A stretch of 64,000 bases of DNA from Symsagittifera roscoffensis. Taxonomy: Eukaryota > Xenacoelomorpha > Acoela > Convolutidae. Shown piece after piece: positions 1 through 10,840 of this stretch. The stretch covers positions 17,208,660-17,272,659 of the forward strand of contig NC_087069.1 of assembly GCF_963678635.1 (NCBI RefSeq), in the 5' to 3' direction. Positions within the stretch are counted from its first letter, which is position 1. Each line of letters opens with the position of its first letter. Under the pieces are notes generated by a model. The model had not been told where the DNA came from. It searched no databases and was given only the letters and a program-made list of their open reading frames with translations. Made by a program: the position numbers and the translations under genes.

Positions 1-1332
1 TGATTTTCAGTTCTCGCGAGAAAATCGTGCATGACAGGTTCCATTCGAAATTTTGAAAAATTAAATTTCACTCCAAAATCAAGTGTTTTTTGCTTCTCTC
101 AAGGTCAAACTTCCAAATATGACCGACTGGCACACCATCAGTCAAACGACTTTTGATCAGCTTTCGTTTACATGCGAACACAACCACATAGCTGAGTCTG
201 GGATCCTCAGACTACGTGATTGCCATTAAAAACACGACTCGAACAACCTATTTTAACATGTTTTTGTGTGACAGTTCTATATTAAATCCATTGGAGATGG
301 TTTGACCCTTTCCTCTTTCTAGCTACTCATATTCTAAAATATCAAATAATACCGGTGTTAATTCAGACTTCTACGACATCCAAGTAGCTACAAAATTAGT
401 TTTATATAGTCCCTTCACATAAAACAGTCTCGGGGGGACCAAGCCTCCGCTCCCGTAATCTTCCTGAGATAACGTTCTTATCTCTTCCAATTTGTGGCAC
501 GGGAGGGTTCCGTGGAATATTCCTTCCCCACTGAAGCTTCCTTCTCCACCAATTTCCACTGCTAAGAGTCTTATCGTGTGTTGTTGCCACGGTAAGAGGC
601 TTCGTGTTTTTCGTCTCTTGTGCGACCGTTTTCCACAATATTTGTCGTTGTTCTGCTGTTTCGTCGTTTTTCGTCAAAATGGCCGTCTTTTTTGTATTTC
701 TGAGAAATATCCACTCTCCAATCGAAATTTTAAAAATAAAAATTCTAGAATATTCCTACCCTCCTTCGCAATTTTTTTTCGTTAATAAGACCTTTATTCG
801 TTTTTTTTCGTGTCGTCGGAAGGTTGCGCTGTGTCAATCTGGCAGAATGGCACAACATTGAGGGCCTTCCACACAAGATTTGTAAATTCATATCCTTTAA
901 AACTATTTCATAAGTTTCATATCATTTATAGAATTGCCTTGAAAAGACTTCTCAAGTTGTAAGAGTGTAAGAGTCCATCACGAGAGCATGGGATACAACT
1001 TTTGCTGGCTTTGCATCCACAAGACGTTTCAGACACCTAATCTGTTTAATAAGTTTATCCATCCAAATTATAGTTTATGGCGATCGTATCCAGTTTTATA
1101 TAGCGATCCAATTGTATCCAGTTTGTACCGATCGTATCCAGTATCCAATCATATCCAATTTACAGCGATCGTATTCGGTTCATACATCTAATCTATTTAA
1201 TAAGTTTATCTTCCATAGCTAGAAATTCCATAGCTATTTTTTGTTTATTGTTGTAACTAAAATTTGTGGCGGTAAAAGGATGTTGTAGATTTCAGAGGGT
1301 TGTGTGTGAGAAAGAAGACAACTTGTTTCAAA
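1..1332. other. No recognisable gene; short-period repeats
   Basis: I see no conserved gene upstream of OST4. Two overlapping ORFs on opposite strands around 402-785 (about 90 codons each) match no family I know and are low-complexity in part. At about 1078-1180 a short motif, CGATCGTATCCAGT, recurs four times in degenerate form with roughly 25-35 bp spacing. An acceptor-like TTTCAG ends at 1295, 37 nt before the OST4 start codon, so the end of this stretch may be OST4 5' UTR and upstream intron. Confidence 0.5.
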
Positions 1333-1452
1333 ATGATCACAGATACTCAGCTGGCAGTCTTTGCTAATATCCTCGGAGTAACGTTGTTTATTTTAGTCGT
1401 TCTATACCACTATGTGGTAGTCAACTTTCAACGGAATTCGAAAGCAGACTAG
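1333..1452 (+). CDS. OST4: Oligosaccharyltransferase complex subunit OST4
   Basis: A single-exon gene of 39 codons. OST4 is a tiny one-pass membrane subunit of the ER oligosaccharyltransferase, which transfers the lipid-linked glycan to asparagines of nascent proteins; it helps hold the catalytic STT3 subunit. The protein begins [15 protein letters not shown], continues with a hydrophobic helix (about residues 8-30) and a conserved LYHYVVVN segment, and ends in a short polar tail. The animal family is normally 37-40 residues, starts MITD and has this same layout, so the entry is full length. The start is the only ATG in frame, and TAG follows the polar tail. SSR2, another ER translocon-associated gene, lies downstream on the same strand. 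A short protein normally makes such calls risky, but the match runs end to end. Confidence 0.93.
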   Translation: MITDTQLAVFANILGVTLFILVVLYHYVVVNFQRNSKAD

Positions 1453-2450
1453 ATGATATTAACAGAAACTCGGCAGTGTTGTTGGGTAATCGTGGGAATT
1501 TTGGCTTGATTGGAAGCGTGAATTCTCATTTCCTTGTTCATGTTATTGTTGTGCTGGGCCTGACTGATCGGTACATCTGATTTTTGTAATCTTAAAATAT
1601 ATAAATTTGCCGGTGTTATAATATGTGAATTTATTGTGTATACTCTCGGTTTTTATTTAATTGAAGGATTAGTGGATTAATCAAATTTTCGGTTCTTGTA
1701 GATTTAAAGACCCCCAATAAATTAAATAAAGCAGCGAAGATGAAGCAAAAAAGCAGCGAAGATAAAGCAAAAAAGCAGCGAAGTTGAAGCAAAAACGCAA
1801 CAAAGTCGATTCGTCAATTAGTGTGCCTACTGACAGAATATCTCGTCGACAGTTATCTTTGAGTAAATAGTTTGGTAATAAGATTACACACATTCTAGAA
1901 GATTTTTATTTGCTATCTGTTCTGTAATTGTTTCATACATTTCTAGGTTGTGAAGTTATGAGTCTCTAAAAGCTCACTCATATCCAACGTAAAGGCCTAG
2001 AAATAAAGGATATGGCTAGCGGTTATTGGATAAGTTTTTTTATACGGTCGTCCTTCTGCGCTGCCCCTCATATGTAACGCAGCATATCATTATTTAAAGC
2101 ACTCAAAAAGGCTTATTATTTTGTTTTCTGGATAATGGAATTTCTGCGGATCTGATTATCCTTATCGCACTTGCGATAAAGTGTTGCACTTTTTGCCGCC
2201 CTGGATTACACAAAAAACGTCACATTAATTGAATTTTCTACTAATTGCCAGGAAAAAGTTCCCAGAAGCACATCGGAAAGTGTAAATCTTGAAAGAGTTG
2301 ATTAATTCATCTAGCAGTTATGATAAATTATAATATGAAGAAAAGTTATCATTTAAAGAGTCACATCAAATCTTTTTTAAGAGTAATGAACGTAGTGAAG
2401 ACTCTTGTATAGGCTTTGCTGATTTTTTTTTCAGGATGCACGTAGATATA
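1453..2450. other. Non-coding stretch after OST4
   Basis: OST4 3' UTR and intergenic DNA. I see no clean AATAAA shortly after the stop, only the A/T-rich segment near 1590-1610. A short tandem repeat lies at 1731-1799. The remainder is AT-rich with no supported gene. Confidence 0.5.
1731..1799 (+). repeat. 22-bp tandem repeat, three copies plus a partial one
   Basis: Three near-identical 22-bp units begin at 1731, 1753 and 1775, each of the form GCAGCGAAGATGAAGCAAAA plus AA, with single substitutions (GATG, GATA, GTTG). A decayed fourth begins near 1797. A small minisatellite with no evident function. Confidence 0.85.
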
Positions 2451-2798
2451 CAGTGCTGATTTAAATTATCCGGACAAAACGAACAAAACTTGAATTTTCA
2501 AACGCGTTTTTCTCAAATTGGGTTAAGATTACACAAAAAGTGACCAGAACAGAAGTTGCTTAGAATTTCATCAAAATTAATATGGTGCAGTTTTTTGGAA
2601 AAAGTGGTTCAGCGTGAAACAGTTGGAGTAAAATTTTTGTTGAGAATTTCGGAGAAAAAATGGCACCGTATTAATTCTGGTAAAACTCTAAGCAACTCTT
2701 GTTCTCTCCACTTTTTGTCTAATCTTAACCCAATTTGAGAAAAACGCGTTTGAAAATTCAAGTTTTGTTCGTTTTGTCCGGATAATTTAAATCAGCAC
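2451..2798. mobile_element. Foldback transposon (long inverted repeats, Tc1/mariner-like ends)
   Basis: The left arm from 2451 (CAGTGCTGATTTAAATTATC...) is repeated almost perfectly in reverse complement ending at 2798. The outer ~85 bp are nearly identical, and similarity extends to about 145 bp per arm, leaving only a short centre. The element encodes nothing. A TA precedes the left end and ends reading CAGTGCTG are compatible with a Tc1/mariner-type origin, but the right end is imperfect, so the superfamily is inference. The sequence just outside both ends is similar (GATGCACGTAGATATA at the left, GATGCACTTAGATATA at the right). A single diverged arm of the same family lies at 59491-59640. 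Confidence 0.85.
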
Positions 2799-2889
2799 TA
2801 CTGCGATGCACTTAGATATAATGCATTTTTTGAGTTCAAGTGAAATTCATCGGCTGAAGGTGACATAAATAGTTTAAGATGTCCGAGCG

Positions 2890-3035
2890 GAATAAAAACT
2901 TCAACTATTGATCCGGTTTTCTCAAGTTGGGTACATGTTATCAAAAAAGCGCCAATCATATATTGTTCTAGAATTTCAAGGAGCCTAAATGGCATCTATT
3001 TTCTTTGAAATTCGAAAATTGAGGTTTTTTTCAGA
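2890..3035 (+). repeat. Dispersed repeat fragment (TTTTCTCAA-TTGGG family)
   Basis: This segment, with GTTTTCTCAAGTTGGG followed by ATTGTTCTAGAATTTCAAGGAGC, reappears in diverged form at about 9075-9195, 13930-14010, 14650-14720, 16125-16195 and 36455-36555. It is part of a larger modular non-coding repeat family in the window. Confidence 0.6.
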
Positions 3036-3439
3036 AAACCAGTGTTGTTTTTTTAATGTGTACCTGCGTTCATTACTCGTTTCCAATAATCGATTAGCTA
3101 TGTTCAGTATTTCAGAGTTTTTCGGAAATCAAACTCACCCACGAAAATGCTTGACAATGATTTTTTTTGCTGGTTCTGACAAAGAAAAAGCTGATATTTT
3201 GTAAATGTTTTCGCTTCGATTTATAGCAAATTGACTGTGTTTGAATCTAAGAATGATGTACGTTCAATTTTTCCCGTTCTAGGAGAAATACACGTAGAAA
3301 CTAAAGAAGTAATGGTAATTTGCAAAAACTTGAATATTAACAAAAAGTAAAGGACCTGACGCTTTAACACATTTTCTTTTTGGTAAACTTTGTATTACTG
3401 TATCGATAACACAGCTGTTTCGTAAAAATTTCCAAACAA

Positions 3440-4310
3440 GTGGTTCTCCCAATTTTTAGAAAGCTGCAACAGTGTTAGCGCTTTATAAAAATAATGATAA
3501 TTGTGAGATATCAAATTATCGGCCTGTGTCCCTTCTATCTGTTCCCTCGCGGATTTGAAGAGAATTTTAGTCAAGCGATTATATTACTATTATTCGAAGC
3601 TTTTTCATAGCTCCCATTTGGGCTTCCGAAAGAACCGGTCTACAATAGTTCAGTTATTAACTTTCTTCAAAAAAGTATCCAATGGTATTGAAATTCAGAA
3701 GAAGTTGATACTATTTTCCTCGATTACTGCAAAGCGTTTGACCGTATGGACCATGGTGTTCTTTTAAAAATTGTTTCATACCGGGATTAGAGGAAAATGT
3801 AAAATTCTTTTTCCTCTTATGTTTGGCTATGATGCAAAGTTTATTAGTGTCGTTTCGGAATCTGAGTTGAGAAAGATTTGAACGCACTTTTGGAGTAGTC
3901 GGAAATTAATCAAATGCCTTTCAACATGTGCACAGGTTGCGATTAACTGTAGCGAGAAGAGTTTTTTTTGGTAAACATATAAACGGAAACGAGTTTACAC
4001 AATCTGAGTTGGGCTCGATGTTTTCAAATGGAACCAAAATATCGGAAAAGCTTGTTGAAAGGCTACGAGTTTTCTTTTTAAACAAAAGAAATGTGTCTAA
4101 CCTTTGTTGGAAAACAAAACTCAATTCGTACAAGTGAATGATAGTGCCAAACTTTCTGTACGGAAGTTCATGTTATGGCCTGAAGAAAAAAATAATGACT
4201 GAGTTGGAAAATGTACAGAAACTGATTCTTAAGTGGATTTTGTCAACAATGAAAGATACAAAACATCTCGATTTTTTGAGAATTTTAACGCTCCCGATGT
4301 GCATATAGAT
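3440..4310 (+). pseudogene. Decayed non-LTR retrotransposon reverse transcriptase
   Basis: Fragments of a LINE reverse transcriptase can be read in order across several frames. Near 3465-3540 an ISNYRPVSLLS block (the conserved fingers motif) is visible. Near 3610-3680 a HLGFRKNRSTIVQLL block follows. Near 3705-3770 the first palm motif appears as FLDYCKAFDRMDH, frameshifted relative to the preceding block. Near 4140-4300 a C-terminal region of the type LYGSSCYGL...LENVQKLILKWIL is present. Stops and frameshifts interrupt all of it, and the catalytic FADD-type motif is not evident, so the copy is dead. No 5' endonuclease or 3' tail was found. Confidence 0.8.
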
Positions 4311-4667
4311 ATATTTTTTCTGTTATTGTCAAATTGTTATTGTCAAATTGTTGCTGGGCAGATATGATAGCAGTTTAATAGGTGTGCCTACTTGCACAGA
4401 ATCCTCGCTCTGTTCTCTATTTCAATTAGGGAGATCAAGGAAGAAGGTCTTAGAAGAAATTTTCTTTTTCTAGACTTGCAATTATAGTGAAAATTGTTCA
4501 GCGGCTAAAAGAGGGAGCAAAAAATCAATTTTTCATGTTTTTGGAAAAAAATGCACAAAATACGAAGAGATGAACAACTGCAGCAAAGACAACACCATCG
4601 AACTCGAAACCTGTTTGTTGTGACAGCCCCATGTGCCAAGCACACAAGCCCTGTTACAAATACTAAC
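4311..4667. other. No recognisable feature
   Basis: AT-rich sequence between the LINE fragment and a weak exon candidate. A short near-tandem repeat (TGTTATTGTCAAAT) occurs near 4320-4350. No gene is supported. Confidence 0.4.
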
Positions 4668-4710
4668 CTTCTCCCAGTAGTCATGTCCTGGATTCATATC
4701 CTGGTAGCGT
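4668..4710 (-). other. Possible small exon, identity unknown
   Basis: On the minus strand a 43-bp segment is bounded by an acceptor-like sequence (TTTCCAACAG) and a good donor (GAGAAG|GTTAGT). It reads RYQDMNPGHDYWEK and has higher complexity than its surroundings. Reading on past the donor in the same frame gives a cysteine-rich stretch (CNRACVLGTWGC). I recognise no family. It may be one exon of an undetected gene or a chance combination of splice-like signals. Confidence 0.2.
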
Positions 4711-4916
4711 CTGTTGGAAATACTGAAACAGCACATTTCTTTTGTTTGAATTTTCAATATCCGTCCTGTTTGAAAATAAGTTATGTTGGTTTTAAGTTTA
4801 CCCACTTGATTTGTGCTAAGTTAATTTTTCCGTTTTTGCCTCTTGGTTGTTCTTCGGCTTCATAGGTTTCGCCTTAGTGGTCTCGAATCGCGTCGTTTGA
4901 TAAGCAAGAGAGCTTG

Positions 4917-4949
4917 TGTGTGTGTGTGTGTGTGTGCGTGTGTGTGTGT
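4917..4949. repeat. (GT)n microsatellite
   Basis: A run of about 16 GT dinucleotides with one GC interruption near the middle. It lies within a copy of the modular T-rich repeat also seen around 37430-37560. Confidence 0.95.
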
Positions 4950-5604
4950 TAAGTGGAAGGGGTACTGAAAAATTGTTTTTGAGTCTTCTTGATTTTTTTT
5001 TACTGAAATATTTTCTGCGCAGGTGTTTTCGACGATTTTGGATTTGTTTTCAACTAAGCGTCTTTGTTGTATTTTATCGCAAATGATGCGAAGCTTCACC
5101 ACGTCGCTGTGTTAATTTTTTCGTGTGAAAATAAGAGCACTTGTAATCTGGAACTAGACTATTTCCACCTTAAATAAATTTTCGTGTAAGTCTGTGAAAA
5201 GTTCATCTTGCTTTATGGAACCTCAATATGGTCCTGGCTCCTCTACTTGATCTGGGGGTAAACTGCGCGGCATTACGTCATAACGGTTTTTATAAGGCGT
5301 TCAGGTCATAACGCTTTTTTTTTATTTTTGGTTAGCCTTTTTTGTTATGATTTTGCTCTTCGCTTTGTGTGTTTGAAATGATTTAGAATGTTTGTTTATA
5401 TCATAATATTTATGTTGAGCATAGTAGTTTTTCATATAAAAAAAGTTCAGATGTCAAAAAATTTTACAGGTCATAACGCTTTTGTTAAGATTTTTTGCTG
5501 ACCATTTTCGTGATTTTCCTCTTAGTTTTCTCTGTTTGAAATAATTTAGAACTTTTGTTCGTCAGCTTTTATCATAAAAATTAGATTGTGCATATTGGTT
5601 TTTT

Positions 5605-5632
5605 AGAAAGAAAGAAAGAAAGAAGAAAGAAT
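5605..5632 (-). repeat. 3' terminal (TTTC)n simple repeat of the LINE
   Basis: On the plus strand this reads GAAAGAAAGAAAGAAAGAAG-type repeats, directly next to the LINE 3' UTR. Simple-repeat tails of this kind mark target-primed insertion in CR1-like elements. Confidence 0.75.
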
Positions 5633-7990
5633 TTATTTCTTCAGACAATTAAATGCAAAAATACAGAAAATGAAGAAACACATTTTTAATAGTCATCATT
5701 GAATTTATCTGACATTTTGTATAACATATCTGAAGAGGATAGACCAAGGGCATAATAATTGCCCGCTTGATGTCTACCCTGGTAGTAGTAAGAGACGAAA
5801 AGTATAATAACTATAAATAAAAAGTATTTAAATTTAAAAAAAAAATGAAAATTTTTTCAATTAGTTTTTTTTCCACTTCTTTCGAAAACATTTTTTTTTC
5901 GAGAATTTATTTAGAGGATCCGGATCATGATTGCAGCTTAGCTTAGTGAGGATCAGTTAAAACCAAGAATCGTAATAAAAATTTGAAAATTTTTTTTTCT
6001 TAGTAATTTTGGAAATTTCATTTTTTTTAAAAAATGCGATTATCTCGAAAACTACAAGGATTTGGAGCTTCATGTTTTCAGCATGGATTCGCAGCCCATA
6101 ATTGAAGTCTGATACAGGTTAACCAATAAAATTTTTGGTAAATAAAAATATGGTACTATTGATTAGACATTCTGTGATTATTTATCGAAAATAAAATTTG
6201 TTAACTCATTATTTCCTAAAATGTATAAATACTTTAATTTGTGAGCTACCGTAAGCACCTGGCTTGCATTTAGAGACTGCGAATTAATTGGCATAATTCC
6301 GTTTTCCTGAAAAATATTAAAAAGTTTGGTTCCCCGTTTAGTTAAAGAGTGATTTTCTATTCGGGATTTTGGCTTACATATTTTCAGTAAATTCTTTTCC
6401 GATCATCTGGTTCTTTTAATAGAATTATCAAAAGTAAAAAGCGAGTTGAGATAATTTTCTGAATGCAGGTTCGATAGTGACCTTAATAGAAACTTGAAAC
6501 ACTCATAAATATACAATTCATGAACTGTAAGTATTTTGTGCTTAACGAATATATCTGACACGCTTTCGCAATTGTTTCAAAAAGAAATGAGTCGGATAAT
6601 TTTTTTCTGTAATTCAAAAAGCGAAAGTAATGCATTGTAGCTTGTGCATCCGTACACTAAAATTCCATACTGAATGATAGACCTAATGTTCGATTCATAA
6701 TACCTAAACATAACAGAGCTCGGCACGTAATGCCTTGTTTTAGCAATTATTCCACATTGTTTTCGTAATTTTTTTCTGACAAAATCAATATGATTAGAAA
6801 ATCCAATTTTGAAATCAACGTTAATACCTAAGTATTTCCAATATATTTCTGACGATAAGTTTTTGCCATCATATAATATTGTTTCATTAGAAGCGCTTTT
6901 CCTAGTGAAATTTATTTGAACTGTTTTTTTCATGTTAAGTGAGCCTATTAGCGGCAAGCCATTTCGCAACTGCATTAAAGTCATCACTCAGTTTTTCGAG
7001 TGATCGATCTATTGCTACTAAAGTGGTATCATCGGCAAACAAGTATACTTCCGAGTTATTGACAACGTTTGGTAGATCATTGACATATAAAAGAAGGAGA
7101 AGTGGACCTAAAATGGATCCTTGTGGAACACCGCTGTTCATTGTTAGAAAATTTGATCGCACACCAGATATCTCTACACATTGTTTACAATTTGACAAAT
7201 AGCTCACTATCCATTGTAGACATTTACCTACAAGACCATAATATGGCAATTTTTTAATTAAGATATCATGATTTCGGGTATCAAAGGCCTTCTTTAATTC
7301 AAGGAATATTGATGGAATGAATTTCTTATTTGAAAGGCGCAATTTTTTGGTAATCTCGGCGATGGCATCAATGGTGTTGTGTTTGATTCTGTATCCAAAC
7401 TATTTACAGTATATGAAGTTAAATTGCGCTAAATAATTATATATTCGGTTGAACATCAAACGTTCGAAAATTTTACCTAACGTCAGAAGCAAAGCAATTG
7501 GCCTGTAATTGTTTAAATCTTATTTGGATCCATCCTTGTGAAATGGCAGTATTTTTGATTGGAATAACTCGGTGGGAAAGATTGCTTGCTTAATGGAAGC
7601 ATTGATCAGTATTGTTAAGCTTGGTATAATTGCATACGCACATGCTTTCAGAATATTATTACTAACATCTTCTAGCCCTACGGAGGCTTTTGATTTTAAA
7701 TCGGATAGAATTGAGGCAATTTCGTTTTCATTAACTGGTTTTAGGTATATTGATACAATTGGCTCCTTAATTCTAATTTCTAATTCAGGAGTTGATAACT
7801 GTTTCACCAATTTATCTGCAATTTGTCCAAAAAAGTTGTTGAAGTCGTTTGCAATTGTCTGTAGATCTGTATGCTTATCGCCACTTTCACTAATATTATC
7901 ACTGACATCTCTATTACTTCCATTCGATCCTTTTAACATATTTAAAAATTTATATATTTGTCTTATATATTTTAAAAATTTTTCTTGAAA
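5605..7990 (-). pseudogene. Decayed LINE (CR1/jockey-like RT) with 3' simple-repeat tail
   Basis: Read on the minus strand, three adjacent blocks form one reverse transcriptase. At 7939-7520 lies the N-terminal linker and fingers, ending PTELFQSKILPFHKDGSK. At 7342-6935 lies the palm, with a degenerate FLELKKAFDT first motif, SGVPQGSILGPLL and the catalytic FADD box. At 6987-6577 lies the thumb and C-terminal region. Frameshifts separate the blocks, and about 175 bp between 7520 and 7342 is broken (7381-7520 still shows RT-like sequence with stops). About 950 bp of 3' UTR follows, and the element ends in a TTTC-type simple repeat at 5605-5632 next to an AATAAATTC-like signal. That ending is typical of CR1/L2/jockey-like LINEs. 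No endonuclease domain is visible, so it is 5'-truncated and inactive. Confidence 0.88.
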
Positions 7991-9215
7991 TAAAAACTAG
8001 TTCCCGTGTATCTTTTTTTTTTGTGTTAAGTGTTTGAAACATTTCTATAGGTGCATGTAATTTAAGTTTGAACGTTTTTTGCTCTTGTTTTTATTTGTAC
8101 TGCTGATGTTTTGTCAGCTTATTTTGTTTTTATTTGCTCTTAGTTTTTTCTGTTTCAACTAATTTTGAAATGGTTAAAAAAACTTTAGCCATAGTTAATT
8201 TATTTATCTTCGATTCAGCCTTTGATTATCAGTCTTACAACTCGGTTTAGAGAGCTCAGAGATCTTAGAATTAAGAAAAAATTATTTTCTAATGCAGTTC
8301 TGTTATTTATTCGAAAGGTCGTTAATGAAGGTAGTTTCTTTCATAGATCCTGATGATTTTTGTTTCGTTTTTTATTTTTAACGCTTGCGATTAGAATTTC
8401 AAATAGGAGTATAGACTTTTTTCGGGTTAACTACTAATTTCACAAAATCAGTTGAACCAGTTAGAATGGCCATTCTATTCACTTCTTCGGGTTCATTTCA
8501 ATTTCCAAATTCCTTCTATAAGGTCTGTGGTCGAGTCTGCAATTGCATTTTTTCCGTTAAAAATTGTGTGTTCGAACTTTCAAGTGGCTGGTCAAGTATT
8601 GTCAGCTAAGTTGCCACATCACGGATTTTGCTGCAAGCAACTTTCACTAGTTTTTCAGGGAGGGACTTGAAAGACGTAAAAAATAATAATAATTTTTTTT
8701 CGGTTCCACTGGTGTCTGCTCAAAGATTGTCGGCTTAGTGACCACATCACTGATTTTTCTTGGGCTGTAAGCAATTTTCATTGTTGATGTAAGCTTAGTG
8801 TTGTTCATTGTAGTTTCATTGGAGACTTGAAATTATAATTTGTTTTTTTTTTTTAAATAAAATTATGTTTTTTGTTTATTGTATTGCACATGGTGCGAAG
8901 CACTGCTTCGCCTCTGTGTTTAAAATTCAGTTCATTTCCTTGGTTAAAAGGAAGGCAAACTCCACTATCGAACAGCAAAAAAGGTAAAGTCACGAAAAAT
9001 GTGGTCGTTTCTAGTTTCGAAAGTATAATTTAATAATCAGATTTCTCAGCGAAACAAAAATTCTACATATTTTTCCAGTTTTCTCAAATTGGGGTTACAT
9101 GAATCAAAGAAGTTTCAATCTTCAATTGTTCTAGAAATTCAAAGAGCTCTAAGGTCATCTTTTTTCTGGGAGTTTCGAATATTAAGATTTGATTTAATAA
9201 ACAAGCCAGTATTTT
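7991..9215. repeat. Modular T-rich dispersed repeats, no gene
   Basis: Two degenerate copies of a block reading TTGTCGGCTTAGTGACCACATC occur near 8595-8625 and 8725-8750. The same block occurs near 20840 and 37245-37270. A short hairpin, GCGAAGCACTGCTTCGC, lies near 8892-8908, followed by CCTCTGTGTT. At 8935-8985 a block with AAAAGGAAGGCAAACTCCAC is shared with 13800, 14520 and (in part) 16020. These appear to be pieces of one non-autonomous family. Confidence 0.6.
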
Positions 9216-9221
9216 TTTGTT

Positions 9222-9600
9222 TTGTTGCCCAATTTGCTACTTACCAAAACCAAATTCAAGAAACAACATCATAACGAGCCACATCATCCACCACACTTTA
9301 TCTGTATAGACTGTCATGACCAAATTGTAGCCCATTTTTCTAAATATGGACAGATTTTATGCCCCATTTGCCAAGTACCAAATTATACCCAATCACTTTC
9401 ATATTACTCCTTGTTGTTCATGCGATAGTATGGTTCAAAGCGCAAATTGGGGAAGTACCCAGACCCAAAGTATGGCAAGCTATCAATATCTTACTGATTG
9501 CCATCAAGGTATCTTTAGTTGTACAAGATGCCTCCCTAATACTGCAAAATTTTGTCCCTTATGCCACATCCCTTGTGATTTTTCCGACCCCTGGAATTAA
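9222..9600 (+). pseudogene. Unidentified cysteine-rich (zinc-ribbon/RING-like) coding remnant
   Basis: Two ORFs in different frames read as one interrupted cysteine-rich protein. The first (9222-9428) contains a C-x2-C-H pair and then CPICQVP. The second (9346-9600) contains CHQGIFSCTRC and CPLCHIPC. The recurring C-x2-C pairs, with CPIC and CPLC resembling the second half of a RING or zinc ribbon, suggest an internally repeated zinc-binding protein. I do not recognise the family. A frameshift near 9390 joins the two parts. Its position just upstream of a promoter-like segment and other orphan ORFs suggests it belongs to one foreign block. Confidence 0.4.
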
Positions 9601-9754
9601 TTCTCTACACTATCCGATGTCATTATACAATTCCTCTACACTTTCACATTTGGTAAGACCTCAACCCTTCAGTAATTCGCTCACAATTTATATATCTTTA
9701 TAAACAACAGTAAACACAAAATACCCTTTAAATATGCTATATTATGTACTATTT

Positions 9755-9985
9755 ACCCACCCCCCCCCCCCCGGTTTTTTCTAGTCCCTTTTACCTATAA
9801 AAGGGGACCCCCATGGTAAGCCTGTGGATGACCCCAGGTGGACATACATTTAAGATTAGGGGTTAATTAATGCCCAAATTTCAATTTTTTGCTTTAACTA
9901 CATTTGCATTTTTGCTTTAAGTTTCATATCTGAGCTTAACTCAGTGTTTTAAAGTGCTTTATTCCTGTGGTTAATAAACACCATG
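9755..9985 (+). promoter_or_regulatory. Promoter-like / LTR-like segment with poly-C tract
   Basis: A run of 14 or more C residues (about 9759-9773) is followed by a TATA-like CTATAAAAGGGG at about 9797-9808 and then by AATAAA at about 9975-9980. TATA box and polyadenylation signal within about 180 bp, together with GC-rich sequence after the TATA, resemble the U3-R arrangement of an LTR or the transcription start of an integrated element. I found no second copy downstream, so an LTR is not demonstrated. Confidence 0.35.
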
Positions 9986-10158
9986 ATCGTTTTTCTTCAT
10001 TTGTTTTCCGTGGTGGGTTTGTGTGAAACCACAAGATTATATGTTCCACCTTTTATATATATACAATTTTACACTTTGTCCTTCATTGTTCAAACAGTTC
10101 ATAATTAGCCTGAATATCCGAATGTAATTCGGGATTTTGAATATTTGGTCATTTTATA

Positions 10159-10840
10159 TTGATGTTTAGCAAAATGGAATATGACCCAATTTTAAACTGG
10201 AACTGCAGAAATGCAGACCCAGCACCAGAGGAGTTTAAAAGAAAGCTGCCTCTCAGGAAGAAACAACGAAAACCTGTAGCAATACAATCTTTGTCAATGG
10301 ACGACGGATTAAATAAGAACCCTCGGAATTTTCCCAGTTTGACTCAAAGATTGGAGCTGCAGAAGTGCAGAGAAACCAAATTGGATACGGAAAATCCAAA
10401 ATATATCGAGTTTAAAGTACTCAATAAAGGAAAATTATAACAGATGGAAACTGCCATCGTTCATTGAAGTCGTCAACTCAACGACAATGGAAAAGGCGAT
10501 GATGCCTATCGATTTCATAACCCAGCAAGAAGTGGTTATAAAGAACGAAACCAACTTCTGGAAATTAAAGAAGAGGGAGGAACACCGCTACATCCTCAAG
10601 GCAGGAGGCACGCAAGTCACCATCCCGTTTGAGGGAATAACTGCTTTTCCGAACCATGTAAAAAACAGACAGGAAGAACAGGACGACATTCAAGAATTTA
10701 CGGACGGAATGAGCAGACTACGAATCAGAACAAAATCAAAAAGAAGAAAATCGTGAAGTTGCAACAAAAACTCGAGGCTTCACAGAGGAAGATAGCGATC
10801 CTCAGATCATACAACGTGGAGCTAGAAGCCGGAAGGAAGC
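10159..10840 (+). pseudogene. Unidentified basic, coiled-coil-like protein in three frames
   Basis: Three consecutive reading frames give one continuous-looking protein. An ATG at 10159 opens 93 codons (proline- and lysine-rich, PEEFKRKLPLRKKQRKP). Near 10420 the coding sense moves to a second frame (KENYNRWKLPSFIEVVN, continuing from 10487 to 10756). Near 10735 it moves to a third (KLQQKLEASQRKIAILRS, a heptad-like helix) ending near 10840. Composition differs from the surrounding T-rich DNA: more balanced bases and real codon-like structure. I recognise no family. It may be a frameshifted remnant of an integrated mobile or viral element, or an ORF using frameshifts. Confidence 0.4.

Noticed and set aside
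492-861. Overlapping ORFs near the window start as a gene
   Set aside because: Both strands are open at once, no family resemblance, and no splice or promoter context.
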